From the NCBI RefSeq assembly GCF_000527175.1, contig NZ_AZUR01000001.1, positions 1,089,011-1,153,010 of the forward strand: 64,000 nucleotides of DNA, in the 5' to 3' direction. Position numbers and translations under genes: made by a program. How positions within the stretch are numbered: position 1 is the first letter of the stretch; every line of letters starts with the position of its first letter. Source of the stretch: Pseudogulbenkiania sp. MAI-1 (GTDB taxonomy: Bacteria; Pseudomonadota; Gammaproteobacteria; Burkholderiales; Chromobacteriaceae). The notes beneath the pieces were generated by a model. The model worked only from the letters and a program-made list of their open reading frames with translations, was not told where the DNA came from and did no database searches. This document shows positions 8,245 to 16,675 of the stretch, piece by piece.

Positions 8245-8726
8245 TCCACCTTGGCGATGTAGCGCGCCAGCCCGAGAAAGGCGCGCAGCGCTTCGCCCTT
8301 GGGCGAGGTGTCGCTGCGCACGCGCGCGTAGCGGCGCAGGATGGCGCGCGCATCGTGCAGCAGGTCGAGTTCGCTGTCCGGCGAGGTCACCAGCGCGATG
8401 CGCTCGACCTCGCCTTGTGGCTTGGCCTGGCCCTGGGCGATCGCCAGGTAGACCTTGTGCGCGGCGTGCGGCGTGATGTGGTCGAACAGGTACAGCATCG
8501 AGTTGATGCGCAGCCCGGTTTCCTCGCGCACCTCGCGGATCAGCGCCTGCGAGCGCAGCTCGCCGCGGTTGGCCTTGCCGCCCGGCAGTTGGTAGCGCCC
8601 CCCGCGCGTCGCCGCCACCAGCACGCCGTCCGGCATTTCGATGATCGCCGTGGCACGCCGGGCCAGGGTCGGCGACAACCGCTGATCGGGCCGCGGCTCC
8701 GGTTTTCTTGCATCCAATATCGTCAT
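8241..8726 (-). CDS. Nudix hydrolase
   Basis: The 161-aa protein carries a complete Nudix box: G-x5-E-x7-REVREETGLRI, just after RYQLPGGKANRGE. Nudix enzymes cleave nucleoside diphosphates linked to another group with Mg2+ held by the REVREE glutamates. The substrate is not predictable; the C-terminal helix with DLLHDARAILRRYARV is not diagnostic. ATG at 8726 (MTILDARKP) is chosen over an in-frame upstream start at 8786 because the domain begins soon after it. It is the middle gene of a leftward three-gene operon. Confidence 0.85.
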   Translation of the reverse strand: MTILDARKPEPRPDQRLSPTLARRATAIIEMPDGVLVAATRGGRYQLPGGKANRGELRSQALIREVREETGLRINSMLYLFDHITPHAAHKVYLAIAQGQAKPQGEVERIALVTSPDSELDLLHDARAILRRYARVRSDTSPKGEALRAFLGLARYIAKVE

Positions 8727-8797
8727 CGCTCGTGATTCTGTGGTTATCTCGGGGCCGCTCGCCGGCGGCCTTGTGATGGTCCGCATCCCATCCCCGC

Positions 8798-9487
8798 TCA
8801 GCGGCGGCCTCCGCCCTTGCCCTGCTTGCCTGGGCGCGTCGGACGCGCAACTGGGGCGGCGGGTTTGGCGGTTTCGTCCCGCTCGGCGTCGCTGCTGTCC
8901 TGCTCTATCTGCTTGCGGATGGCGGCAAAGAAGCGGTAGATCGACCCAACCGCGGGCGAAATGCCGGCCAGCCATTCTTCGCGCTGCCCGGCGTCGGCGC
9001 TGTCGACGTAGGGACGCATGTCCGGATCGGGGTGGTGTTCGAACGCCAGCGCCATGATCGGCACCAGCGCCTCGGCCTGTTCCTCATTCTCGAACAGCAG
9101 GCCCCAGTCCTCGTTCATCAGCTCCATGCCGGTGGTGAAACCCTGCGCCCAGTCGTTGCCGTGCACCACGCCGTGTTCGTCGGGCTCCAGCCAGGGGTGA
9201 AACTCCCGCCCTGAGTGCAGCGTGTCGGCGATGTCGAGCCAGTGCCCCATCAGCAGCGCGACGAACTGCTCCAGCGCCTTGGGCGAGCTGAAGGCCGCTT
9301 CGTCGTCGAAGGCGTCGCCCAGGATCAGCGGCAGCACTTCGCTGGGCTTGATCGGTTCGGGGCCGCACAGCAAGGCGGCGAAGAAACCGTCCAGTTGCTC
9401 CAGGCTCATGCACTGCTGGTCGCGGAAGCGGGCCAGCGTCGCGCCCAGGCGCTGGTAGTCGCTGTCGGTGAGGGGTTTGTGGCTCAT
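8798..9487 (-). CDS. UPF0149 (YgfB/YecA) family protein
   Basis: The 229-aa protein matches the UPF0149 pattern: DYQRLGATLARF, MSLEQLDGFFAALLCGPE, PSEVLPLILGD, and WAQGFTTGMELMNEDW. The C-terminus is basic and low-complexity (PTRPGKQGKGGGRR) with no SEC-C zinc motif. The biochemical role of the family is poorly known. It is the first gene of the leftward operon with the Nudix and thioredoxin-like genes, 71 nt upstream of the former. Confidence 0.85.
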   Translation of the reverse strand: MSHKPLTDSDYQRLGATLARFRDQQCMSLEQLDGFFAALLCGPEPIKPSEVLPLILGDAFDDEAAFSSPKALEQFVALLMGHWLDIADTLHSGREFHPWLEPDEHGVVHGNDWAQGFTTGMELMNEDWGLLFENEEQAEALVPIMALAFEHHPDPDMRPYVDSADAGQREEWLAGISPAVGSIYRFFAAIRKQIEQDSSDAERDETAKPAAPVARPTRPGKQGKGGGRR

Positions 9488-9845
9488 GGTGGTCGGCGTG
9501 AGAGTGAGCAGAGGGGGCTATTATCGGTCAAATAGTGGTACTGCCGACAGATTTATGTGCTGAAAAAAATGGCAGGCCGAGCAGTTTTAAGGTTTGCCGC
9601 ATAGCAATGTGACAAGCTTGGCCGTTTCAGCCCATCTTTAATGATTTGTCTTTGCTGGCTGATAACCGGCCTGGGGCCTGTCTGTTGATAAGTCAGGGGG
9701 TGGATTGGCCTATGATTGAGATACCGGCGACCAATCGCTGTCGCTCTGTGTTTTCTGGCATTCGGCACGAAATACCGTTAAGAAGTGGGTGCCAAATTGA
9801 AATGAATAATGAATAAGGAGCAAGGGGCGAAGGGAGGGCGCCATC
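9488..9845. other. AT-richer gene-free stretch before the unknown two-gene pocket
   Basis: About 360 bp with clearly lower GC than its surroundings. Short frames on the minus strand here lack a ribosome site and family features. The end carries AAGGAGCAAGGGGCGAAGG and GGAGGG before the TTG start at 9846. No terminator or known motif was recognised. Confidence 0.5.
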
Positions 9846-10637
9846 TTGCCATCGAGTTCTCACACCGTAAAACCGGGCATTGTTCAAGCGCTGATGTCAG
9901 CCATGGCTTTGTTGTATGCAACAACAGGTTTTGCCGAGCCTGTCTCTGGCAAGGAGGACGCTTCCTCTTCTGTCGCGATCCCCCGCTTTTCTGACTCTCC
10001 GATGATCGAAATCCGTCCTGCTCATGCTGAGGTTAGCGGGGTGGACTTCGATATTGCTGTTGGCACCCAGGCAGAAATCGAGACTCGAACGACCAGTTCC
10101 TGGACGTTTGTCGGTGCTGGGGTGATCTCCGTCCCCATGTCAGCGATCAATCCGGTGTATGGCCTGGGAGTGCTTTATCCATTCATCGGTCCACCCATGA
10201 ACGCCGTATTCAATGCCAGACAAAAGATGCTGATACGCATCTTCTCGGAAGAGCCTCTGCCTGAGCGCTTGCTATCAGCCATCCGCGCACAACTGCCTTC
10301 TCGCCGTATCGAATCCCCTCTCAGCCTCAAGGCACGGATTACCCGCTTCGGGCTGGTCACCAGGGCCGCGACCCCGGCAGCGGTTTTCAAGTCCGGTACG
10401 GAGATGTGCCTAGTGACTCGGGTGCAATTTGCCGTGCTACGTTCAGGGCGGGAACGGCATCGGGAAACCCTGGAATTGGATGTTGCCAAGAGCAGTGTGG
10501 ATGCCCCGCCGCCAGTGTGTGCTTCATTTGCTCAGTTTGCCAAGGATGACGGAGTGTATCTGCGCTATTCTATTCATGAAATGGCAGAAATCTTGGCCGC
10601 CATGCTGCTCAGCCGTTTGGAAGAGGTTGGGCCATGA
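9846..10637 (+). CDS. Exported protein of unknown function (first gene of a two-gene pocket)
   Basis: The 263-aa frame starts with TTG at 9846, behind GGAGGG, and gives a signal peptide (hydrophobic residues 12-29, cleavage likely after GFA, mature EPVSG). An ATG further in (MSAMALLYATTG) is an alternative but would leave almost no n-region. The mature part has a hydrophobic central stretch (FVGAGVISVPMSAINPVYG) and a mixed alpha/beta C-terminus. No family is recognised. Codons are less GC-biased than in neighbouring genes. Its stop overlaps the next start (ATGA), so the two proteins are probably made together. The function is unknown. Confidence 0.7.
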   Translation: MPSSSHTVKPGIVQALMSAMALLYATTGFAEPVSGKEDASSSVAIPRFSDSPMIEIRPAHAEVSGVDFDIAVGTQAEIETRTTSSWTFVGAGVISVPMSAINPVYGLGVLYPFIGPPMNAVFNARQKMLIRIFSEEPLPERLLSAIRAQLPSRRIESPLSLKARITRFGLVTRAATPAAVFKSGTEMCLVTRVQFAVLRSGRERHRETLELDVAKSSVDAPPPVCASFAQFAKDDGVYLRYSIHEMAEILAAMLLSRLEEVGP

Positions 10638-11383
10638 TTGTGCCGGGGCGGATGCTGCTTGTTGTGGCGGGATGGCTGCTGGCGGCTTGTTCCGCGTGGG
10701 AGAGCAAGCAGCCCGTCAGCCCAGTCAGCTACCAATCCGCACGGGAGGGCATTCCCCGCACCGTTGGCAGGCTACGTCGTCTTGCACCTATCCCCATCGT
10801 CCAGCAGCCCGCCAAAATTTGCCTCTATGGCAATGACGAGATCGCGATCGATTACGACAACGGTTTTTTCCAGCTGGTGGCGGATTACCTTGCTCAGCGC
10901 AAAGGTTATGAGTTGATCCTTCCCGATCCGGATCGTTATCCGGAATGGCTAGTGCCTCCCAGGAACCTGCCATTCCTGCAAGAGATAACTACGTGGTCGG
11001 TCAATAGCCAAGTAGAGCAACTGCCCGGTTCTTCCTCTCGGAGGCTGCTTGAGCGGCTACGTACAGGGGAAGTGGCTGATGGGGTGCTGATCTTGCACAT
11101 TCATAACTCCTGCAGCATGGCTAATGCTACTGAGCGTGCCATGTTTGGCATCATGACCCTGGGGTTCAACGAGCTCTTGACTAATCCCGAGCTGGAAAAA
11201 CCGTACATAACCTATCGGGTGTCGATATTGGAGGCGGCTTCCGCTCGGCCAGTCTGGCGTATTGCCGTCCGCGAGGACTGGCTAAGAACTCGCCGGCAAC
11301 TTAAATGGGGAGGGGAGCGTACGGATGAAGAATACCTGTTCGAGGATTTGGAGCCCGCCATTCCCAAGCTACTGACCCGCTGA
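10634..11383 (+). CDS. Predicted lipoprotein of unknown function (second gene of the pocket)
   Basis: The 249-aa protein begins with a lipoprotein signal, LLAAC at about residues 15-19, followed by a Ser/Pro-rich linker; Ser at +2 predicts outer-membrane sorting. The mature part has alternating strands and helices (AKICLYGNDEIAIDYDNG, VADGVLILHIHNSC, YITYRVSILEAASARPVW), loosely like periplasmic alpha/beta domains such as those of LpoB or TolB-N, but this is impressionistic. It is coupled to the upstream exported protein by ATGA. Codon bias is weak compared with core genes here, hinting at acquisition or low expression. Confidence 0.7.
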   Translation: MIVPGRMLLVVAGWLLAACSAWESKQPVSPVSYQSAREGIPRTVGRLRRLAPIPIVQQPAKICLYGNDEIAIDYDNGFFQLVADYLAQRKGYELILPDPDRYPEWLVPPRNLPFLQEITTWSVNSQVEQLPGSSSRRLLERLRTGEVADGVLILHIHNSCSMANATERAMFGIMTLGFNELLTNPELEKPYITYRVSILEAASARPVWRIAVREDWLRTRRQLKWGGERTDEEYLFEDLEPAIPKLLTR

Positions 11384-11458
11384 ACTAAGGGGCTTGGGTT
11401 GTGCTCGCGTTTGCGGATGTGTAGTGGTGTTTGGCAGAGCGACCTACCCGCAAAGTAA

Positions 11459-11504
11459 ACCCCGGAATCCTCGTGTCCTTGTATTCAACACGAGTATCCG
11501 GGGT
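11459..11504. other. Long hairpin in the intergenic region after the unknown pair
   Basis: ACCCCGGAATCCTCGTGT (11459-11476) pairs with ACACGAGTATCCGGGGT (11488-11504): about 16 pairs with a small bulge and an 11-nt loop. There is no T-run, so it is not a classical terminator. It could be an attenuating RNA hairpin or the scar of a mobile element. Confidence 0.5.
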
Positions 11505-11612
11505 CTTCAGTCTAGCGATGAAGCTATCGGTAAGATGAATTCGCATGGTTCGCTCTGGGGTACAACTGGGGTCGAGTGATACAAGGAATTCATCTAAAGC
11601 TGTTCACATGCC

Positions 11613-13166
11613 TTACTTGCCCGTGCCGGCCTTCGCCGCGTTGCGCGCGTCGTAGTAGTCCTTGTTGGCGAGGTAGTGCTGGCGGCGCGCTTCCTTCTTG
11701 GCGGCGCGTTCGGCTTCTTCCTCGGCCTTTTTCCGGGCGGCTTCGGCTTCGCGGGATTTCTTCGCCGCCTTGGCGGCTTCGCGGGCGGCGGCTTCGGCCG
11801 CTTCCATCTCGTCCATTTCCTTCTTGGACTTGCATGGGCCGGTCTTCTCGAACCAGGCAACCGATTCCACGTGGGCGGTGTGCGGGAACATGTTGATGAT
11901 GCCGGCCGCCTTCAGCGTGTAGCCCTTGGTGTGCACCAGCACGCCGGCGTCGCGCGCCAGCGTGGCCGGGTTACAGGAGACGTAGACGATGCGCTGCGGC
12001 GCGGTTTCGTCGGTGAGGGCCTTCAAGAGCTGCACGGCGCCGTCGCGCGGCGGGTCGACCAGCATCTTGTCGAACTTGCCCAGTGCGGCGAAGCTCTCCT
12101 CGGTGACTTCGAACAGGTTGGCCATTTCGTAGCTGACCTTGTGCTCGAGGCTGTTGTGGCGGGCGTTCTCGACGGCGCGCTTGACCAGCGCCTCGCTGCC
12201 TTCCATGCCGTGCACGTCGGCGCCGGAGCGGGCGATCGGCAGCGTGAAGTTGCCGATGCCGCAGAACATGTCGGCGATGCGCTCGCCCGGCTGCGGGTCG
12301 AGCAGCTTGAGCGCGCGCGTCACCATGACGTTGTTGATCTCGGGGTTCACCTGGGTGAACTCGGTCGGGTAGTACGGCATTTCGACATTGAAGTCGCGCA
12401 GCGTATAGGTGAGCTTGGGGGCGTCGAGAGGGTAGATCGGGTAGCAGCTGTCCGGTCCCTTGGGCTGCAGCCAGATCTGCAGCGGGCGGCCCGGCTGCGA
12501 GTGAGTGTCGGAGAAGCGGCGCAGGATCGCCTCGTCGGCGACGCTGATGGCGTCCATGTTGCGGAACACCAGGATGTCGACCTTCTCGCCGACCGCCACT
12601 TCCACCTGCGGCATGCGGTCCTTGATCGACAGCGTGAGGATCATTTCGCGCAGCGGCATGATCAGCGCCGAGATGTGCGGCGGCAGGATGTGGCACTCGG
12701 TCATCTCGGCGATGTAGCTCGAGCGCTTTTCGTGGAAGCCGACCAGCACACCGCCCTTCTTCTCGACCAGGCGCGCGGACAGGCGGGCGCGGTGGCGGTA
12801 GCCCCAGGCCGGGCCGGCGATCGGGGTCAGCATGCGCTCGGCGCTGACCTTGCCGATGTGCTTGAGGTTGTCTTCCAGCACGCGCTGCTTGATGGCGACC
12901 TGGGCGGAGAACTCGACGTGCTGCATCGAACAGCCGCCGCATACGCCGAAGTGCGGGCAGCGCGGCGTGGCGCGCATGAAGCTTTCCTTCAGCACCGCGC
13001 TGGTGTCGGCGTTCTCGTAGCTGGGTTTCTTGCGATAGGAGCTGTAGCTGACTGTTTCATAAGGCAGCGCCCCATCGATGAAGATCGTCTTGCCCTCCAC
13101 GTGGGCGACGCCGCGCCCTTCGTAGTCGAGCGATTCGACCAGGGCGACTGGGTGGGATTGATTCAT
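11613..13166 (-). CDS. rlmD: 23S rRNA (uracil-1939-C5)-methyltransferase RlmD with charged C-terminal extension
   Basis: RlmD methylates U1939 of 23S rRNA with SAM and carries a 4Fe-4S cluster. An N-terminal TRAM domain precedes cluster ligands Cys70, Cys76, Cys79 and Cys158 (CPHFGVCGGC, later TECHI). The SAM domain shows FCGIGNFTLP and DPPRDGA, with catalytic Cys398 in VSCNPATLARD and the proton-abstracting Glu434 (HTAHVES). Start 13166 is preceded by CGGAAAACG; an in-frame start 45 nt upstream is unlikely. Residues 441-517 form an Ala/Lys/Glu-rich helix not part of the catalytic fold, probably RNA- or ribosome-contacting (inference). Confidence 0.94.
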   Translation of the reverse strand: MNQSHPVALVESLDYEGRGVAHVEGKTIFIDGALPYETVSYSSYRKKPSYENADTSAVLKESFMRATPRCPHFGVCGGCSMQHVEFSAQVAIKQRVLEDNLKHIGKVSAERMLTPIAGPAWGYRHRARLSARLVEKKGGVLVGFHEKRSSYIAEMTECHILPPHISALIMPLREMILTLSIKDRMPQVEVAVGEKVDILVFRNMDAISVADEAILRRFSDTHSQPGRPLQIWLQPKGPDSCYPIYPLDAPKLTYTLRDFNVEMPYYPTEFTQVNPEINNVMVTRALKLLDPQPGERIADMFCGIGNFTLPIARSGADVHGMEGSEALVKRAVENARHNSLEHKVSYEMANLFEVTEESFAALGKFDKMLVDPPRDGAVQLLKALTDETAPQRIVYVSCNPATLARDAGVLVHTKGYTLKAAGIINMFPHTAHVESVAWFEKTGPCKSKKEMDEMEAAEAAAREAAKAAKKSREAEAARKKAEEEAERAAKKEARRQHYLANKDYYDARNAAKAGTGK

Positions 13167-13304
13167 CGTTTTCCGTGTCAAATCAAAACGGTAAAACCGT
13201 AATTTTCGCAAAATACGCCGTCGCGCGCAGGGTTTTTTGCTAGGGGTGCGTGGCGAGGTTTCTGCTAAAATGGCGCGACCAGTTTATTGACGGAACGGAA
13301 TGGT

Positions 13305-14210
13305 ATGGTAGGTGCAACAGGGAAGCTCGTCGTCGCTAGTGCTATGCTGGGCGCCGTGGCGCTGGCGCAAGGGGCGCCGGTGCCGGCGCCGGACGTGCTG
13401 ATCAACGGCAGCGGGCTGCACGTGGTGATCAACCTGCCGCAGACCCGGCTGTTCCTGTACCGCGACGGCACGCTGCTCAAGTCCTATCCGGTGGCGGTGG
13501 GCAAGATGCTGACCCAGACCCCGACCGGCACCTACGCCGTGACCGGCATTTACCCCAATCCCGTCTGGTATGTGCCGAAGTCGATCCAGGAAGAAATGAA
13601 GCAGCAGGGCAAGCCGGTGCAGACCTCGGTGCCGCCGGGGCCGGACAATCCGCTCGGCAACGCCTTCGTACGCTTCGGCGAGGCGCGCCTGGGCCTGGGC
13701 ATGCACGGCACCAACGCGCCGGCCAGTGTGCCGGGCTTCCGCAGCCATGGCTGCGTGCGGCTGAAGAACGAGGACATCGACGAGCTGGCCAGCACGGTGG
13801 CCCCCGGCGCGGCGGTGACGGTGGCGTATCAGACCGTGCTGCTGAACGAGGACGCGGCCGGGGAGCTGTGGCTGACCGCGCTGAAGAACCCCTACAAGCT
13901 CGATGATCCCTCGTTCGAGCACCTGGCGCAGGTGCTGTTGACCTGGCAGGCCAATCGCCGGGTGGCGGTGCACGGCAAGCGGGTGGACCTGGCGCTGAAG
14001 GAGCGCAACGGCAAGCCGGTGTGTCTGAGCTGCAAGTCGGTCGACAAGGCGCGCATCAGCGGCGAGCTGTCGGCCCTGCGCTGGCTGAGCGGCGACGACA
14101 AGGTGCCCGAGCTGACGCCGGTCGAAGCCGTCCCGGCAGTACCGGCGGCGCAGCCGGAAACGGTCAACAAGCTGGAGCATCATCCGGTCAAAAAGCCAGC
14201 GAAGGTGTGA
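13305..14210 (+). CDS. Periplasmic L,D-transpeptidase (YkuD domain)
   Basis: The 301-aa protein has a Sec signal peptide (cleavage near AQGAPV) and a YkuD domain whose active site reads LGMHGTN and SHGCVRL, nucleophile Cys150. Such enzymes make 3-3 cross-links in peptidoglycan or attach proteins to it. The C-terminal part (about 180-260) is additional, with CLSC, and ends in a Pro/Lys tail. Start ATG 13305 has GGAACGGA upstream; a TTG 18 nt earlier is the alternative. It stands alone between divergent rlmD and a terminator at 14234. Confidence 0.9.
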   Translation: MVGATGKLVVASAMLGAVALAQGAPVPAPDVLINGSGLHVVINLPQTRLFLYRDGTLLKSYPVAVGKMLTQTPTGTYAVTGIYPNPVWYVPKSIQEEMKQQGKPVQTSVPPGPDNPLGNAFVRFGEARLGLGMHGTNAPASVPGFRSHGCVRLKNEDIDELASTVAPGAAVTVAYQTVLLNEDAAGELWLTALKNPYKLDDPSFEHLAQVLLTWQANRRVAVHGKRVDLALKERNGKPVCLSCKSVDKARISGELSALRWLSGDDKVPELTPVEAVPAVPAAQPETVNKLEHHPVKKPAKV

Positions 14211-14233
14211 CACCGGCGTGAATTCGGAAACAG

Positions 14234-14262
14234 GCCGCAGCCAGCGAGGCTGCGGCTTTTTT
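14234..14262 (+). terminator. Rho-independent terminator of the L,D-transpeptidase gene
   Basis: Stem GCCGCAGCC / GGCTGCGGC with loop AGCGA and six T. It overlaps the last bases of the convergent MocR gene by two. Confidence 0.9.
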
Positions 14263-15694
14263 ATGCCGATGTGCTGCGGCTCTGGCCGGCCAGTTCGCCG
14301 ACGCGTACCAGCGCGCGCTCGAAGGCATCGCTCCAGGGGTAGCAGCACGACAGCCGCAGGCAGTGCCGGTAGCGTCCCTTGGCCGAGTAGATGGTGCCGG
14401 GCGCCACGGTGATGCGCTCGGCCAGGGCGGCGCGGAACAGTTGCTGGGTGTCGGTGGCGGAGGGTAGTTCCACCCACAACAGGCAGCCGCCCGACGGCGA
14501 GGTGGCGCGCGTACCGGCCGGGAAGTGGCTGGCCACCATGCCGCGCAGCCGTTCCATCTGGCTCATGAAATGGCGCCGCAGGCCGCGCAGGTGGTGGTCG
14601 TAGCCGCCGCTTTCCAGGTATTCCGCCACCGTTTCTTCCAATAGCCGCGGCTGGCCCAGCGTGCTGGCCACCTTGAGCCGCGTCACTTCCTTCAGATAGC
14701 GCCCCGGCGCGATCCAGCCGATACGAAACCCCGGCACCAGCGTCTTGCTGTAGCTGGAGCACAGCAGCACCCAGCCGTCGCGGTCGTAGGCCTTGACCGC
14801 GTCCGGCACCGCCTGGCCGTAGAACAGCTCGGCGTGCGGGGTGTCCTCGATCAGCGGCACCCGGTACTGGTTGACCAGTTCGGCCAAGCGCTTTTTCGCC
14901 TCGAGCGGCATGCTGCAGCCCAGCGGATTGTGCACCGTCGGCATGGCGACGATGGCGTTCAGGCGTTGTTCCGACAGCAGCAGCTCCAGCGCGTCGAGCG
15001 AGAGCCCGGTGGTGGGGTGGGTGGGAATCTCGATCGCCGACAGCCCGAGGCTCTTGAGCAGCGGAATCAGCGCGAAGTAGGTGGGCGATTCCAGCCCCAC
15101 GGTGTCGCCGGGCTTGCACACCGCGCGCAGCGCCAGCGACAGCGCTTCGGAGCAGCCGTTGGTGATGAGGATGTCTTCCGCCGCCAGCACGCAGCCCCAG
15201 CTCACCACGCGCTGGGCGATCTGGCGCCGCAGCCGCGCCGAACCGGGCGGGAACGGGTAGTCGGTGGCGAGTTCTGGCTGTTGGCGGATCAACTGATTGA
15301 GGATCTGCTTGAAGCGACCGGTGGGGTAGAAGTCGCTGCCGCGCGGGCTGGCCAGCGACAGGTCGATGAAATCGGCGTGGCTCTGTGAGGCCAGGAAGGT
15401 CTCGATGTGGTCAAGCACGTCGTCGCTGGTCGGCAGCGCGGTGCTCTGGCGGCGCATGCGCGGCAGCGGCAGGTTGGCGGACTGCTTGACGTAGAAGCCC
15501 GATTGCGGCCGCGCCTCAATCACACCGCGGTCCTCCAGTGCGCGGTAGGCGGCGAGGATGGTGGACGGGCTGACCTTGTGCATGGAGCAGGCCTGGCGCA
15601 CCGAGGGCAGGCGCTCGCCCGGGCGCATCACGCCGTTCTGGATCAGCGTGATCCATTCGTTGACCAGTTGCTGGTAGAGCGGCTCGTGGCTCAT
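14261..15694 (-). CDS. MocR-type regulator (GntR helix-turn-helix fused to PLP aminotransferase domain), copy 1
   Basis: The 477-aa protein has a winged helix at residues 1-75 (ERLPSVRQACSMHKVSPSTI) followed by a fold-type I aminotransferase domain with NPLGCSM, the aspartate region LIEDTPHAELFYG and the PLP lysine in SSYSKTLVPGFRIGW. MocR proteins sense amino acids or vitamers by external aldimine formation. It is divergent from a LysE-family exporter at 15864 with a perfect 12-bp inverted repeat between them, so it very likely controls that exporter. A close paralogue with the same neighbour type lies at 28491-29936. Start 15694 (MSHEPLYQQL) puts the domain in the normal place. Confidence 0.92.
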   Translation of the reverse strand: MSHEPLYQQLVNEWITLIQNGVMRPGERLPSVRQACSMHKVSPSTILAAYRALEDRGVIEARPQSGFYVKQSANLPLPRMRRQSTALPTSDDVLDHIETFLASQSHADFIDLSLASPRGSDFYPTGRFKQILNQLIRQQPELATDYPFPPGSARLRRQIAQRVVSWGCVLAAEDILITNGCSEALSLALRAVCKPGDTVGLESPTYFALIPLLKSLGLSAIEIPTHPTTGLSLDALELLLSEQRLNAIVAMPTVHNPLGCSMPLEAKKRLAELVNQYRVPLIEDTPHAELFYGQAVPDAVKAYDRDGWVLLCSSYSKTLVPGFRIGWIAPGRYLKEVTRLKVASTLGQPRLLEETVAEYLESGGYDHHLRGLRRHFMSQMERLRGMVASHFPAGTRATSPSGGCLLWVELPSATDTQQLFRAALAERITVAPGTIYSAKGRYRHCLRLSCCYPWSDAFERALVRVGELAGQSRSTSA

Positions 15695-15738
15695 GGGGGC
15701 TCCGTTGGCATCAAGCGGTACAGTTGGCGGTAAAGCCG

Positions 15739-15774
15739 ACCATAACAGTTGGTAAATGTCCAAACTGTTATGGT
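15739..15774. promoter_or_regulatory. Perfect inverted repeat between MocR and LysE genes (operator candidate)
   Basis: ACCATAACAGTT (15739-15750) and AACTGTTATGGT (15763-15774) are perfect reverse complements with a 12-bp spacer, so half-sites are 24 bp apart on one face of the helix. It sits midway between the divergent starts and is the obvious MocR binding site (inference). Confidence 0.75.
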
Positions 15775-15863
15775 TGCAATGAGATTTTTCTGAATCTGTT
15801 ATTGTAGCCGCCGGCTCGCTACGATGTCTCCATCGAAAAACAACGTTTTTTGCTGGAACTCGC

Positions 15864-16493
15864 ATGAATTTCGTCCCGCTGGCGCTCTACCTGATGGTGA
15901 TGACCATCACCCCCGGTCCCAACAACCTGGTGCTGGCCTCGTCCGGCGTCCGCTTCGGCTTCAGCCGCACCCTGCCGGCATTGCTCGGCATGGCGCTGGG
16001 CTTGGCCTGCCAGATCGCCATCCTGGCGGTGGCGCTGGGGCATATCAAGGAGCTGATGACCGATCTGCAGCTATGGTTGGCGCTGGCCGGCGGCGGCTAT
16101 TTGCTGTGGCTGGCGTGGCAGATGGCGCGTGCCAGTCAGCCGGGTGAGGCCGGCGCGGCGGCGCGGCCGATGGGGTTCGCCGGCGGCGTGCTGTTCAACT
16201 GGCTCAACCCCAACGTCTGGCTGATGAGCGTCAACCTGGCGCTGCTGTTCCTGCCCTCCGGCATGCCACTGTGGCAGGCAGGCGGCCTGTTCGCGGCGGT
16301 CTCATTCCTGGTGGCGCTGCCGTGCATCGGGGTGTGGGCCTGGGGCGGGGTGGCGCTGGCGCGTTTCCTGCGCTCGCCGCGCCGGCTGGCCGCGTTCAAC
16401 TGGCTCATGGCGAGCCTGCTGGCCGGCATGGCGCTGTGGCTGGTGGCGGACAAGCTGCCGGCGGGGGCGGTCGACATGGTGCCGTTCGTGTAA
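15864..16493 (+). CDS. LysE/RhtB family amino acid exporter, copy 1
   Basis: The 209-aa inner-membrane protein has six hydrophobic segments and the family N-terminus TITPGPNNLVLASSGVRFG. A second conserved block, FNWLNPNVWLM, is typical of LysE/RhtB exporters. It probably exports an amino acid or analogue sensed by the divergent MocR regulator. It ends before a REP-like repeat (16521) and a strong terminator (16604). Confidence 0.92.
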   Translation: MNFVPLALYLMVMTITPGPNNLVLASSGVRFGFSRTLPALLGMALGLACQIAILAVALGHIKELMTDLQLWLALAGGGYLLWLAWQMARASQPGEAGAAARPMGFAGGVLFNWLNPNVWLMSVNLALLFLPSGMPLWQAGGLFAAVSFLVALPCIGVWAWGGVALARFLRSPRRLAAFNWLMASLLAGMALWLVADKLPAGAVDMVPFV

Positions 16494-16520
16494 GCCTGTT
16501 CACGGCCTGTAGTATGCGAC

Positions 16521-16592
16521 CGTAGAATGGGTGAAGCGTAGGGAACCCATCGACGATGGGTTCCGGCACCGAGTGCCTCCACCTATCCTACG
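16521..16592. repeat. REP-like palindromic intergenic repeat
   Basis: A 72-bp element with outer arms CGTAGAATGGGTG / CACCTATCCTACG and an inner hairpin GGAACCCATCG (16542-16552) / CGATGGGTTCC (16554-16564). The GTAG-GGGT-type arms with ACCCATC cores are of the kind spread as extragenic palindromes in many proteobacteria. Only one copy lies in this window. Confidence 0.6.
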
Positions 16593-16603
16593 TTCACTAT
16601 CGA

Positions 16604-16625
16604 GCCCGCGTTTGCGGGCTTTTTT
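16604..16625 (+). terminator. Rho-independent terminator after LysE copy 1
   Basis: GCCCGC-gttt-GCGGGC followed by six T. It lies 51 nt before gltX and separates the two transcripts. Confidence 0.9.
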
Positions 16626-16675
16626 GCGGGCAGCGTACAATAGCACCTTCGTCTTTTCGTCAGACCCTGGCCATC

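Noticed and set aside
9553..9887. Two short minus-strand frames in the AT-richer gap
   Set aside because: No ribosome site, no conserved features, and they overlap the start of the exported protein gene.
11676..13202. A 508-codon plus-strand frame opposite rlmD
   Set aside because: Its composition is low-complexity and lacks motifs; rlmD on the minus strand has all its catalytic residues.
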